Assembly: GCF_000170855.1 (NCBI RefSeq)
Contig: NZ_ABCQ01000053.1
Location: 1-34,120, forward strand
DNA: 34,120 nt
Direction: 5' to 3'
From: Moritella sp. PE36
GTDB lineage: Bacteria; Pseudomonadota; Gammaproteobacteria; Enterobacterales; Moritellaceae
Each line of letters begins with the position of its first letter. Position 1 is the first letter of the stretch. The translations under genes and the position numbers were made by a program. Positions 16,395 to 23,867 of the stretch are shown here, in pieces. The notes under the pieces were generated by a model. The model was not told the origin of the DNA and ran no database searches. It saw nothing but the letters and a program-made list of their open reading frames with translations.

Positions 16395-17402
16395 TTACAT
16401 ATTTTGATCTAAATAGGCTTGATTCATCGACATTAACCGGTTTTTTTCCTGATCTGAAATGAAACTTGCTTCAATTGCATTAAAGGTAAATTGCGCTATT
16501 TCAGTTTTAGACATAGAATGCGCCTCTCCAACAGCCATAAAATTGTCTGTCATATAACCTCCAAAGTATGCCGGATCATCAGAATTGATCGTCACACACA
16601 CGCCTTTACGCAATAACTCAACAATATTATGTTCAGCCATGTGTTCAAAAACTTTTAGTTTGATGTTAGAAAGCGGACAAACTGTCAGCGGTGTTCTATG
16701 TTTGGCTAACGCTTTAACTAACGTTTCATCATCCGAACAGCGTACACCATGATCAATACGGGTTAATTTCAGCAGGTCTAACGCATCACGAATGCTACTG
16801 GCGGGCCCTTCTTCACCAGCATGTGCCACAGTTAAAAATCCTTCATCAAGTGCATATTTAAATACTCGCTCAAACTTACTGGCTGGGTTACCATTTTCTG
16901 ACGAATCTAACCCGACGGCGACGATCTTGTCTTTGTGTTCAAGTGATTGATTTAATGTTGTAAATGCGGATTTCTCATCGAGATGACGTAAAAAACACAT
17001 GATCAATTGACTGGTAATACCGAGCTCATCAACTGCTTGAGATAACGCATTATGGATACCGTTAACAACAGCATCAAAACTAATGCCGCGTTCTGTGTGT
17101 GTTTGTGGATCGAAAAAAACCTCGGTATGAACAACATTGTCGTTTTTACAACGCAGCAGATAAGCCCAGGTAAGATCGAAAAAATCCTGTTCTGTGATTA
17201 ATACATTCGCGCCTTGATAATATATATCTAAAAATGATTGCAGGTTATGAAAGTTGTACGCGTCTTTAACTTCGGCACATGACTTGAAAGGTATATCAAT
17301 ATTATTGCGCGCGGCAAGTTCGAACATGAGTTCGGGTTCAAGCGTACCTTCGATGTGTAAATGAAGTTCTACTTTCGGTAAATTTTGAATAAATTGTTTC
17401 AT
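16395..17402 (-). CDS. add: adenine deaminase (adenosine deaminase-like family)
   Basis: Converts adenine (or adenosine) to hypoxanthine (or inosine) in purine salvage. The 335-aa metal-dependent amidohydrolase has zinc ligands H14 and H16 (VELHLH), H194 with catalytic E197 (TVAHAGEEGP), and D275 (INSDDPAYFGGY). The details VGLDSSENGNPASKFERVF and FFDPQTHTERGI match the subgroup containing the adenine deaminase of Pseudomonas and yeast Aah1 rather than true adenosine deaminase. The adenine riboswitch directly upstream agrees. The ATG at 17402 has AGGA eight bases before it; the longer frame to 17453 would begin inside the leader. In Vibrio vulnificus the gene behind the add riboswitch is annotated adenosine deaminase, so the name add is kept. 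Confidence 0.9.
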   Translation of the reverse strand: MKQFIQNLPKVELHLHIEGTLEPELMFELAARNNIDIPFKSCAEVKDAYNFHNLQSFLDIYYQGANVLITEQDFFDLTWAYLLRCKNDNVVHTEVFFDPQTHTERGISFDAVVNGIHNALSQAVDELGITSQLIMCFLRHLDEKSAFTTLNQSLEHKDKIVAVGLDSSENGNPASKFERVFKYALDEGFLTVAHAGEEGPASSIRDALDLLKLTRIDHGVRCSDDETLVKALAKHRTPLTVCPLSNIKLKVFEHMAEHNIVELLRKGVCVTINSDDPAYFGGYMTDNFMAVGEAHSMSKTEIAQFTFNAIEASFISDQEKNRLMSMNQAYLDQNM

Positions 17403-17484
17403 GATTAAGTTCCTAATAAAATTTATTAAGTACTTCTCTTTAATAACAGACACGACAAAGAGAAAAGTACTAAAGTACTAAACT

Positions 17485-17551
17485 CTTCGTAATCAGGAAT
17501 TATTGGTTCCTGGTAGAGACCCCTAATCCATATTATTAGGGTTATACGAAG
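17485..17551 (-). ncRNA. adenine riboswitch aptamer (purine class)
   Basis: On the minus strand P1 is CTTCGTA (17551-17545) paired with TACGAAG (17491-17485). Within it is J1/2 (TATAA), P2 CCTAAT/ATTAGG with loop AATATGG, J2/3 GTCTCTACC, P3 AGGAA/TTCCT with loop CCAATAA, and J3/1 GATTA. The GG of loop 2 and CC of loop 3 can make the known kissing contact. The specificity base in J3/1 (position 74 in xpt numbering; plus-strand A at 17492) is U, which selects adenine over guanine. Between aptamer and start codon, AGTACTTTTCTCTTT can pair with AAAGAGAAGTACT. TTCCT of P3 can also pair with the AGGAA ribosome site, so translational control is plausible. Confidence 0.93.
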
Positions 17552-17621
17552 GGAAACTAATTGCAGAATTGAAATGCTGAATTAGCTTGAAACTGATTGT
17601 ACAGAATGTAATTTAGCAAGT

Positions 17622-18077
17622 CTATGGTTTAAACATAGCAGCTTGACCATGAAAAGCCCCATTGTTATCAATAAGATTCCACACAGTTGCATTTTCTATC
17701 CAAAAAGTACGACCCGTAGAGGAAATACGTAAACCGCGATAATCATCAATGAAACCAAAGGCCGTGACTCTCGCCAATAAATCCTGTCTTTCATCACGAT
17801 CCATGGGCTTTGCTGACTTCCTCGATGGCAAGGCAACAAATTCAGACCAACTTAGTTCAAATGCATTCAATGCCGACTTGTTACCATAATTGAATATAGG
17901 ATCGCTTTCAGTGCCATGCGATACCACGACAAAGTCAGCGTAAAACAAAGCGTTAGCAATATTGATATTTAAATCAGTATCATCAATCAGTTTCTTTCCG
18001 GTTAACCGATAATAACTAGATAGTAAAATTTCTGCATGGTTACTTAGAAAATCATTTTCCGTACTTGGTTCATTCAA
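17622..18077 (-). CDS. MEKHLA-domain protein
   Basis: A 151-aa soluble protein that is nearly all MEKHLA domain, a PAS-related ligand-binding fold of unknown function in bacteria and plant HD-ZIP III proteins. Marks are the opening LLSSYYRLTGKKL, the core FVVVSHGTESDPIFNYGNKS, then ELSWSEFVALPSRKSAKPM, GFIDDYRGLRISSTGR and ATVWNL. The start is TTG (18077-18075) behind AAGGA with seven bases between; an ATG four bases downstream is out of frame. It follows an SDR-like gene by 26 bp and shares its Fur box. The pairing suggests a role tied to iron limitation, but the ligand and partner are unknown. Confidence 0.85.
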   Translation of the reverse strand: MNEPSTENDFLSNHAEILLSSYYRLTGKKLIDDTDLNINIANALFYADFVVVSHGTESDPIFNYGNKSALNAFELSWSEFVALPSRKSAKPMDRDERQDLLARVTAFGFIDDYRGLRISSTGRTFWIENATVWNLIDNNGAFHGQAAMFKP

Positions 18078-18103
18078 GATAATGTCCTTATTATCATTTA
18101 ATA

Positions 18104-18733
18104 TTAATGAGTTAAATTAGGATCTACACATGCAAATATCTGCTTTATACTCTCAGACTGACGTAATAATACATCCACCAAACGGGCAACTTCTTCTCTA
18201 TAAATGAAGCCATGGACTTCTTTATCTTGTGACAATTTTCCCGTTTCAGTCACTGTTCCGTCTTTAAGTCCACCGGGTCTTAGGATCGTAAAATCTAAAT
18301 GACTCGTTTGTAAATAAGACTCCGCAAGTGACTTCTCTCTCACCGCTTTACCAAAGCCAGTTTTAGAACGCTGAGAAAGGTATTGCCAAGAATCACCACA
18401 ACCCAATGAAGTTACTAATAAAAAGCGTTTAATTTCAGTACTTTCTAACGCATCAATCAAGTGTCGATGACCAAGATAATCTACGGGAATATCGGCGCGG
18501 AAGCTACCCATGGTCGAAATTACGATTGCATCTTTACTTAATGATTTTACAACACTTAAAACTTGCGCTTTATCTGTTGCATCACATTGGTAGGTTTTAT
18601 TACATAACGTTGCCAGTTCATTGTTTTCAACATTACGCGCAACACCAACAACAGATACTCCCTTCCTTGTGAAATACTTTACCATCGCCAGGCCAAGGCC
18701 ACTTGCCGCACCAAAAATAACAACGTCTTTCAT
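18104..18733 (-). CDS. NAD(P)-binding SDR-type (atypical, NmrA/YtfG-like) protein
   Basis: A 209-aa Rossmann protein. The nucleotide-binding loop is VVIFGAASGLGLAMVKYF at residue 4, followed by VGVARN (the NADP-selecting Arg) and the acid DATD. The active-site area has VTSLGCGDSW and then ILRPGGLKDG, typical of the NAD(P)H-binding family that includes flavin-reductase-like and NmrA-like proteins. The YxxxK catalytic pair of classical SDRs is not obvious, so it may be a binder or redox sensor rather than a dehydrogenase. It is the first gene of a two-gene unit with the MEKHLA protein, under a near-perfect Fur box 24 bp before the start codon. Confidence 0.82.
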   Translation of the reverse strand: MKDVVIFGAASGLGLAMVKYFTRKGVSVVGVARNVENNELATLCNKTYQCDATDKAQVLSVVKSLSKDAIVISTMGSFRADIPVDYLGHRHLIDALESTEIKRFLLVTSLGCGDSWQYLSQRSKTGFGKAVREKSLAESYLQTSHLDFTILRPGGLKDGTVTETGKLSQDKEVHGFIYREEVARLVDVLLRQSESIKQIFACVDPNLTH

Positions 18734-18756
18734 ACTCTGTTCTCACTCAGCTTGTT

Positions 18757-18775
18757 GATAATGATTATCATTATA
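18757..18775. promoter_or_regulatory. Fur box ahead of the SDR-MEKHLA unit
   Basis: GATAATGATTATCATTATA matches 17 of 19 positions of the Fur consensus, differing only at the centre and last base. It is the best Fur site in the window and predicts iron-repressed transcription of the genes at 18733-17622. Confidence 0.85.
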
Positions 18776-19036
18776 ACTAAATACGCTATTCAGTCACGAC
18801 AAATATCAATAAATCAGTTATTTAAAAGTATCCGTTTAACTCGAATCTAGCATGACTTTCGTTACGTAAGGTCATAAGTTGCAAACTCTATCATTACCAT
18901 TTAGTTATTAAAACGGTTATTTTTCGATAATAACCATACAAATTAATAATTTAGGCGTTCCTGTGTAAAATCTACTAGCTAGGACTCACATCACACAATC
19001 AGATTTCACGTAGCACACCAAAAAACAAGGTGTTTA
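18776..19036. other. intergenic region before the recombinase
   Basis: No gene is seen. Two small inverted repeats are present: ATGACTTT/AAGGTCAT (18852-18859 and 18868-18875, one mismatch) and GGTTATT/AATAACC (18915-18921 and 18929-18935, 7-nt loop). Their role is unknown. Confidence 0.3.
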
Positions 19037-19070
19037 TACTGTTTGCTTATACAGTTGTTAATGCTATAAT
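19037..19070 (+). promoter_or_regulatory. LexA (SOS) box and promoter of the recombinase
   Basis: TACTGTTTGCTTATACAGTT (19037-19056) fits the LexA consensus CTGT-N8-ACAG with A/T flanks. TATAAT lies at 19065-19070 and TTGCTT at 19043-19048 with 16 bp between, so the box covers the -35 element. LexA binding would block transcription until DNA damage. The recombinase ATG is at 19115. Confidence 0.75.
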
Positions 19071-19114
19071 TGCGCGGTTAATCATTAATAGCATTTTATT
19101 CGCCTGGACAAGTA

Positions 19115-20200
19115 ATGCCTAAAGCATTGATAAATATCAGTAATAACTCAATAGTCTCGTCTAAACACTTAACCGAAGAGCACATAGAAAATCTAGTTAG
19201 GTTTAGTGATCGTAAAGAACAGTTAGAAGAAAACACGCTAAAGTCATTACACTACCATGTGAGTAAATTTAATGATTATTGCCTCACTCATAATGTCATA
19301 CCCTTACCGCTCCAAGACGCAACGATACTTGAGGCATTTCTTATACAAGAAAATGAGCGTGGTTGCAAAGCGCAAACACTGCGTATTTATGCCTGGGCCG
19401 TTTCGAAGATCCACAGTTTAGCCGGTTTAGAGATCCCTTATTTCAAAACGATAATTACCGCGCGGTTAAAAATCATATCGAAACAAGAGGTAAAACGCGG
19501 TATAAAGCGCAAGCAAGCTGTTGCATTTTCTTATGACCATTTGAAATTTGTAAATGAACAACTCGATATAAATTCGCTACTGTCGATACGCAATGCACTA
19601 TTGCTCAACATTTGCTATGACGGTTTATTACGAGAAAGTGAAGCCTGTAATCTATTTGTTGATCAAATTCAAAAAGTGAATGGTCTGTATAACATTAACA
19701 TTACTAACTCTAAAACTGATAAATCATTAGATGGCTCTATTGTTCATTTAAGTAAATTCACCTCTAAACTACTGCCTTTGTACTTACAAAAGGTATCAGC
19801 ACATAATGGTCAGTTTTTGTTTAAACGTATTACCCCGCGCGGTGGTAAATTAGAAAAGTTAAAACCAAGTGATCATAGTCCAAACCCACATGACAAACCG
19901 ATATCAACCAAAACCGTTGAGTTGATATTTGCTAATACTTGGCATTCAATAACAGATTATAATCAATCTGTCAGTTTTGATCTCCATGTTGATTTACCAG
20001 AACGCCCATTCAGTGGACACTCTGCCCGAGTTGGCGCCTCTTGCGATCTTGTTAGCGCAGGTTATGATGACTCGTTAGTCATGCGTGCGGGAAGATGGAA
20101 AACATTAAGAATGGTCGAGCTCTATACTCGAGGCGTGAATAATAAATTTGCGACAGTACGAGAATTTAGAGAACGATTGGATACAATGACCGACATATAA
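19115..20200 (+). CDS. tyrosine recombinase, Cre-like
   Basis: A 361-aa site-specific recombinase. An N-terminal core-binding (SAM-like) domain covers about 20-125 and the catalytic domain about 140-350. All catalytic residues are visible: R173 (GLLRESE), K200 (NSKTD), H302 and R305 (SGHSARVGAS), W328 (AGRWKT) and nucleophile Y337 (ELYTRG). The SGHSARVGA segment is notably close to phage P1 Cre (HSARVGAARD) rather than to XerC/D or integron IntI. It has a likely LexA box over its promoter. It is followed by a convergent ribbon-helix-helix-like gene and a 1-kb region with palindromes that could be its sites. No phage or plasmid genes surround it. The ATG has GGAC upstream. Confidence 0.93.
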   Translation: MPKALINISNNSIVSSKHLTEEHIENLVRFSDRKEQLEENTLKSLHYHVSKFNDYCLTHNVIPLPLQDATILEAFLIQENERGCKAQTLRIYAWAVSKIHSLAGLEIPYFKTIITARLKIISKQEVKRGIKRKQAVAFSYDHLKFVNEQLDINSLLSIRNALLLNICYDGLLRESEACNLFVDQIQKVNGLYNINITNSKTDKSLDGSIVHLSKFTSKLLPLYLQKVSAHNGQFLFKRITPRGGKLEKLKPSDHSPNPHDKPISTKTVELIFANTWHSITDYNQSVSFDLHVDLPERPFSGHSARVGASCDLVSAGYDDSLVMRAGRWKTLRMVELYTRGVNNKFATVREFRERLDTMTDI

Positions 20201-20248
20201 GTATTTCACGATAGTGGAAAGGTACATGACCTTTCCAATCATTCTGCT

Positions 20249-20662
20249 CTAGCCATCAATCAGCAGTACCATTTCATTTAGTGTGGCATGAAACATACAG
20301 CTTACATCATCATGACTAAACTGATTACCATTTAAGTTAACCGTGATTTCGGTGTCATCATTATCAGTCTCTACATACAGAGTGTTTTTAATCTTCGGAT
20401 AGTTTTCCATCAACACATTTTCAGCATGTTTCCTGGTGATCTTATTACTTAAGTGTACGGTAATAATCCCCGTCCCTAGTAACAGATTATTCATACCATT
20501 TTCAAAAACATCTGTAAGCATGCCTTCAACAAACTGACTTTTTGAAACGTTACATTGTTCGCTTATCGTTTCTAATTTTTCGAGTAAGTCTTCGTACATT
20601 CTTATCGTGCTATTTTTTCGTGTTGCATCAGGTTTAATCTTCATGTTTACCACTGAGTCCAT
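20249..20662 (-). CDS. ribbon-helix-helix-like protein of unknown function
   Basis: A 137-aa soluble protein that I cannot name. Residues 16-52 read STIRMYEDLLEKLETISEQC followed by NVSKSQFVEGMLTDVFE. This is the strand-helix-helix pattern of Arc/MetJ/CopG DNA-binding proteins. The remaining 80 residues look alpha/beta, with HLSNKITRKHAENVLMENYP and an acidic strand ETDNDDTEITVNL, and may form a ligand or dimer domain. It faces the recombinase with a 48-bp gap, so the two could form a module. ATGs at 20662 and 20644 are both possible; neither has a clear ribosome site. CCTATTTATTTTAAAATAGG (20674-20693), an imperfect palindrome, sits just upstream and could be its own operator. Confidence 0.65.
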   Translation of the reverse strand: MDSVVNMKIKPDATRKNSTIRMYEDLLEKLETISEQCNVSKSQFVEGMLTDVFENGMNNLLLGTGIITVHLSNKITRKHAENVLMENYPKIKNTLYVETDNDDTEITVNLNGNQFSHDDVSCMFHATLNEMVLLIDG

Positions 20663-20983
20663 GAGTTAACAAAAACCTATTTATTTTAAAATAGGAATTA
20701 AGTGAATACATTTTAGCACACTAATTAGTTCACTTACCATTCATTACGTTTACTTTAATAAAGCAAATATCTATTATATAGGTTATAATTAATTGAACAA
20801 TTAATGAGTACTATTCCTATCTGTAAAGACAACATTAAATTCATTATATTATTTAACAATGAACCCTAAAATAATTCACCATTAAAAACCAGTAATATCA
20901 AGTCCTTTATTTCGTCTAACGGTCATTATACGAAATAAAATAAATTGAGCCATTTAAGGTTGAACTTAATATTATTAAGAGAT

Positions 20984-21028
20984 TGCATAACAACTTATGC
21001 ACCAAGTGGAGCACCTATTGCTTTATAA
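20984..21028 (+). repeat. hairpin-plus-repeat unit, copy 1
   Basis: TGCATAA-CAAC-TTATGCA is followed directly by a stretch beginning GCACCAAGTGGAGCACCTAT. That stretch matches about 21 of 30 positions with the one at 21523 onward, which also follows a hairpin. Confidence 0.4.
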
Positions 21029-21353
21029 GTATAACCATTTGTTAATCCATATATTTGAAATAATATAATAACGTACTGAAATTATTATTCTCATTGTTAA
21101 TTATTTTATTAAACAATAACAATCTCTTTTAGCACCATCAACGCGGACATACATTTTAGGCCGTTATTTTGATTATTACTTGTAGTTACCCATGCAGAAA
21201 TACAGATTTTACACAGCGCACCTAAAAATAAAATATAAACCTTATATAACCCTTAAATATCATCATGATACATGTTAAAACAATGATTTTGAATGACGTA
21301 TAATCATGGCTAATTAGCCCGTATAAACTGAATTATTGACCTTTATTGATCAA

Positions 21354-21387
21354 GCAATTACACTGTATGTACATACAGTGCAATTGC
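21354..21387. promoter_or_regulatory. orphan CTGT-N8-ACAG palindrome (LexA-like or recombinase site)
   Basis: CACTGTATGTACATACAGTG (21361-21380) is a perfect palindrome. With flanks GCAATT/AATTGC it extends to 34 bp with a single mismatched pair (21360 against 21381). It fits the LexA consensus CTGT-N8-ACAG. No gene starts just downstream on either strand; the nearest start is at 21657. It also has the 13-8-13 geometry of Cre-type sites, though its spacer ATGTACAT is symmetric. Confidence 0.6.
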
Positions 21388-21498
21388 TGACCCCGTAAAA
21401 ACAAGACCTTAGCATCTGAATAAAACAAATTACCCTTAAATTACAGACACTTACGACCAAGTATCAAACAGAGAATTTTTATCCAAACCGACTAATCC

Positions 21499-21550
21499 CT
21501 TGATTGATGACTCATCAATCAAGCACTAGGTGGAGTTACTATTACCTTAT
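21499..21550 (+). repeat. hairpin-plus-repeat unit, copy 2
   Basis: CTTGATTGATGA (21499-21510) and TCATCAATCAAG (21512-21523) are perfect complements around one base. They are followed by GCACTAGGTGGAGTTACTAT, similar to the segment after the hairpin at 20984. Confidence 0.4.
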
Positions 21551-21656
21551 TGTAAAAATACAGATTAAAACACTGTCTATAATGGGCAGGTACTAAGAAT
21601 AGAGATAGAATACCGATTACTTAATTGAGAACTTAACAATACGTTTCAGGGATAAA

Positions 21657-22535
21657 ATGACCAACAACCACAGAGCCGATTTTATACTAGTGATCACAAC
21701 AATCCTTGCTTCTGCGGGATGGATATTTTCCAGAGAAGCAATTCAAGTTTTACCAAGCTCGGGATTTATCGGATTAAGGTTTATCCTTGCCTCGTTATTA
21801 TTATTGCCCTTTTGTTATCGTGGACTGTTATCGATAGATCGTAAAACGCTGTTTGAAGCTTCAAGTGTTGGCTGCTTTCTTGGGGCTGCAATATTGCTGT
21901 GGATATATGCAATTGCTCACAGTGAGTCATTAGGCGAAGGTGCATTTATCATGAGCCTTTCTATGCTTTTCGTTCCTATCATTGCTTGGTTATTTTTTAA
22001 AAACCGCCCTCCTCGCGTATTTTGGTTCTCGCTGCCCTTCGCAATTATCGGTTTGATATTTTTATCGCAAGGAAGTTCGTGGTCCTTATCAGGTAGCCAA
22101 ATTTGGTTTGTGCTATCAGCGCTGATGCTTGCGGTCCACTTTAATTTGAATAGTCATTTTTCACAGAAAATTCCCACATTAGTGCTCACTTGTATTCAAT
22201 TATTTGTTACAGGAGTATTGGGAATAATTGTCTCATTATTCACAGAAACTTGGCCTGAAATAATTGGGATTGAAACATGGGGATGGCTAGCGATGAGTGT
22301 ATTGATTGCGACAAGTCTACGTTTTGCTTTGCAAACGGCAGGACAAAAAAATACAACAACAGCAAATGCTGCCATCATTATGATCTTAGAACCAGTGTGG
22401 ACAGTTATCTTAAGCATGGTTTGGTATGACGAAGTATTAGGGTTCACACAAGTTATTGGCTGTGGCTTTATTCTTTTTTCATTGCTGATATATCGCGGCA
22501 GTGAAAAAATACGTTCATTTATTAAGTTAAAATAA
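21657..22535 (+). CDS. EamA/DMT-superfamily transporter (second copy in window)
   Basis: A 292-aa inner-membrane protein with about ten hydrophobic helices in two EamA repeats. The first runs from about residue 8 (TTILASAGWIFSREAIQVLP) and the second from about 140. It ends in the usual IMILEPVWTVILSMVWYDEV, where the EP motif is typical of the family. The substrate is unknown. It is not a close paralogue of the exporter at 8353-9225. The ATG follows CAGGG. TATAAT at 21578-21583 is the likely -10. It lies downstream of the palindrome-rich region, and nothing shows that it depends on those elements. Confidence 0.88.
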   Translation: MTNNHRADFILVITTILASAGWIFSREAIQVLPSSGFIGLRFILASLLLLPFCYRGLLSIDRKTLFEASSVGCFLGAAILLWIYAIAHSESLGEGAFIMSLSMLFVPIIAWLFFKNRPPRVFWFSLPFAIIGLIFLSQGSSWSLSGSQIWFVLSALMLAVHFNLNSHFSQKIPTLVLTCIQLFVTGVLGIIVSLFTETWPEIIGIETWGWLAMSVLIATSLRFALQTAGQKNTTTANAAIIMILEPVWTVILSMVWYDEVLGFTQVIGCGFILFSLLIYRGSEKIRSFIKLK

Positions 22536-22674
22536 AGTGCTTTACACTAGCGATGATGATTATATCGATACATACTTACAAACCCTTACAACATACTAGT
22601 CTTAGCGTATTGTTTAATGTTTCATTCTCTTTATAATCATGCCTATAAAATATCATATAAAAACAGGGTTTAAA

Positions 22675-23256
22675 ATGAAATCGATTACCGTATTAGGCGC
22701 ACTAACTGCAATAGCATTATCTGTAAATGTTCAAGCTAATCAAGATGTTTCTGGTTTCTATCTTGGTGCTGGTGTTGGTACAACTAATGTTGATACTGAC
22801 ACTAATGGATATTCATCCAACAGCGACACAGATGGCAGCACGGTAAAACTTTTAGGTGGTTATCAATTCAATCGTATTGTAGCTATTGAAGCTCAGTATA
22901 CAAAATATGGTGATATTACACCTCTATCTAATTTTTCAAAAACATATCAGTGGTCACCAACAACTGTATCTTTAGCTGCTAACCTTGGTTACACATTTGA
23001 AAATGGTTTACGTCCTTTCGCTACAATTGGTCTTTCATCATTAGATCTAGATGAGTCAATTAAAACAATTGATGATAGCAGTGCAACCGCGTTACGTTTT
23101 GGTGCTGGTTTAGAATATACACCAGCTGCATTATCGGGTGTTAGTTTCCGTGCTGGTTATGAAGGTGACGCATTCACAATCGATAATGGCATTGGTTACT
23201 CTGATACGACTGTTATTTTAGGCTCTGTTTATGTAGCCGCTTCTTACAAGTTCTAA
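22675..23256 (+). CDS. outer-membrane beta-barrel protein (OmpA/OmpX-like porin family)
   Basis: A 193-aa protein with a signal peptide cleaved near VNVQA|NQDVSG. It then shows alternating-hydrophobic strands of a small eight-stranded barrel: GFYLGAGVGTTNV, TVKLLGGYQFNRIVAIEAQY, AANLGYTFENGLRPFATIGL, ALRFGAGLEYTPAAL, and a final VYVAASYKF with the C-terminal Phe needed for BAM assembly. Loop 1 is a short Asn/Ser/Asp-rich stretch. It has no OmpA peptidoglycan domain. The ATG at 22675 has AGGG; the frame is open from 22639, but that start lacks a ribosome site. A hairpin crosses the stop (CTTACAAG 23243-23250 with CTTGTAAG 23258-23265). Function beyond the barrel is unknown. Confidence 0.85.
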   Translation: MKSITVLGALTAIALSVNVQANQDVSGFYLGAGVGTTNVDTDTNGYSSNSDTDGSTVKLLGGYQFNRIVAIEAQYTKYGDITPLSNFSKTYQWSPTTVSLAANLGYTFENGLRPFATIGLSSLDLDESIKTIDDSSATALRFGAGLEYTPAALSGVSFRAGYEGDAFTIDNGIGYSDTTVILGSVYVAASYKF

Positions 23257-23270
23257 ACTTGTAAGATATC

Positions 23271-23309
23271 AAGTGATAGTCATCCCCTTTTGAACTATCA
23301 CTTCTTTTT
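23271..23309 (+). terminator. terminator of the beta-barrel gene
   Basis: AAGTGATAGT (23271-23280) pairs with ACTATCACTT (23294-23303), followed by CTTTTTATT. It is the second of two hairpins after this gene. Confidence 0.82.
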
Positions 23310-23867
23310 ATTCTTTCTATTAATTTGATTGTAAGATTACACAACACAGAAATATTTATAAGACAGACGTCATATCTTTTCTAAAACCTAAATATCCACC
23401 AGCCCACCTAGTTTATAGCTATCCATAAATCAATATTCGTTCGTCTATTCTGCGATAATTTAGATTCAATTTCGCCCTCTTTTATTACCTTCTACCACTA
23501 AATAACTGAAGTTTACAACATAAATTATGTCACTCATTATCCCTTACGGTTATAGATCAAGTAACAAAAAATAACAAAACAGCGTCCATTTATGCTCTAT
23601 ACGACATATACTCCATACAAAGTTTACCGCTAACATAAGCCTGACATTGAGATAAAACCCTGCCTATAGCACATAAATAAGATTTAACACTGTTATTTAC
23701 ATTTATTTTTAAATTAATTCCCACCCCTTTATCTTCAAATACTTAGAAATCCAAACCAATGGCTTACGACTATAAAATAGCATATTCGCTGCTTTTACGT
23801 GCTTGCACTGTACAAATAATACCGATAATATGCTTAAAAATTAGACAGTGACGAGTTGGGAGTTCAT
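23310..23867. other. 558-bp intergenic region before the lyase-like lipoproteins
   Basis: I see no coding frame, RNA or clear repeat here. It is AT-rich and must contain the promoter of the lipoprotein gene at 23868, but no promoter stands out enough to call. Confidence 0.4.

Larger units (their letters stand above)
20663..21656. other. 994-bp region without a clear gene, rich in palindromes
   Basis: I see no convincing coding frame with a ribosome site. It holds: the hairpin TGCATAA/TTATGCA (20984-20990, 20995-21001) followed by a GTGGAG-containing segment; a perfect 20-bp palindrome at 21361-21380; a 12-bp-arm inverted repeat at 21499-21523 followed by a similar GTGGAG segment; and TATAAT at 21578-21583, probably the -10 of the next gene. 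An untranslated RNA or a decayed mobile element is possible. Confidence 0.45.

Noticed and set aside
19037-21387. A 2.3-kb element excised by recombination between the two CTGT-N8-ACAG sites
   Set aside because: The 8-bp spacers differ, whereas strand exchange by Cre-type enzymes needs matching spacers. LexA boxes are the simpler reading.
20984-21550. Integron attC sites
   Set aside because: The hairpin units lack the RYYYAAC/GTTRRRY ends of attC, and the recombinase lacks integron-type features.
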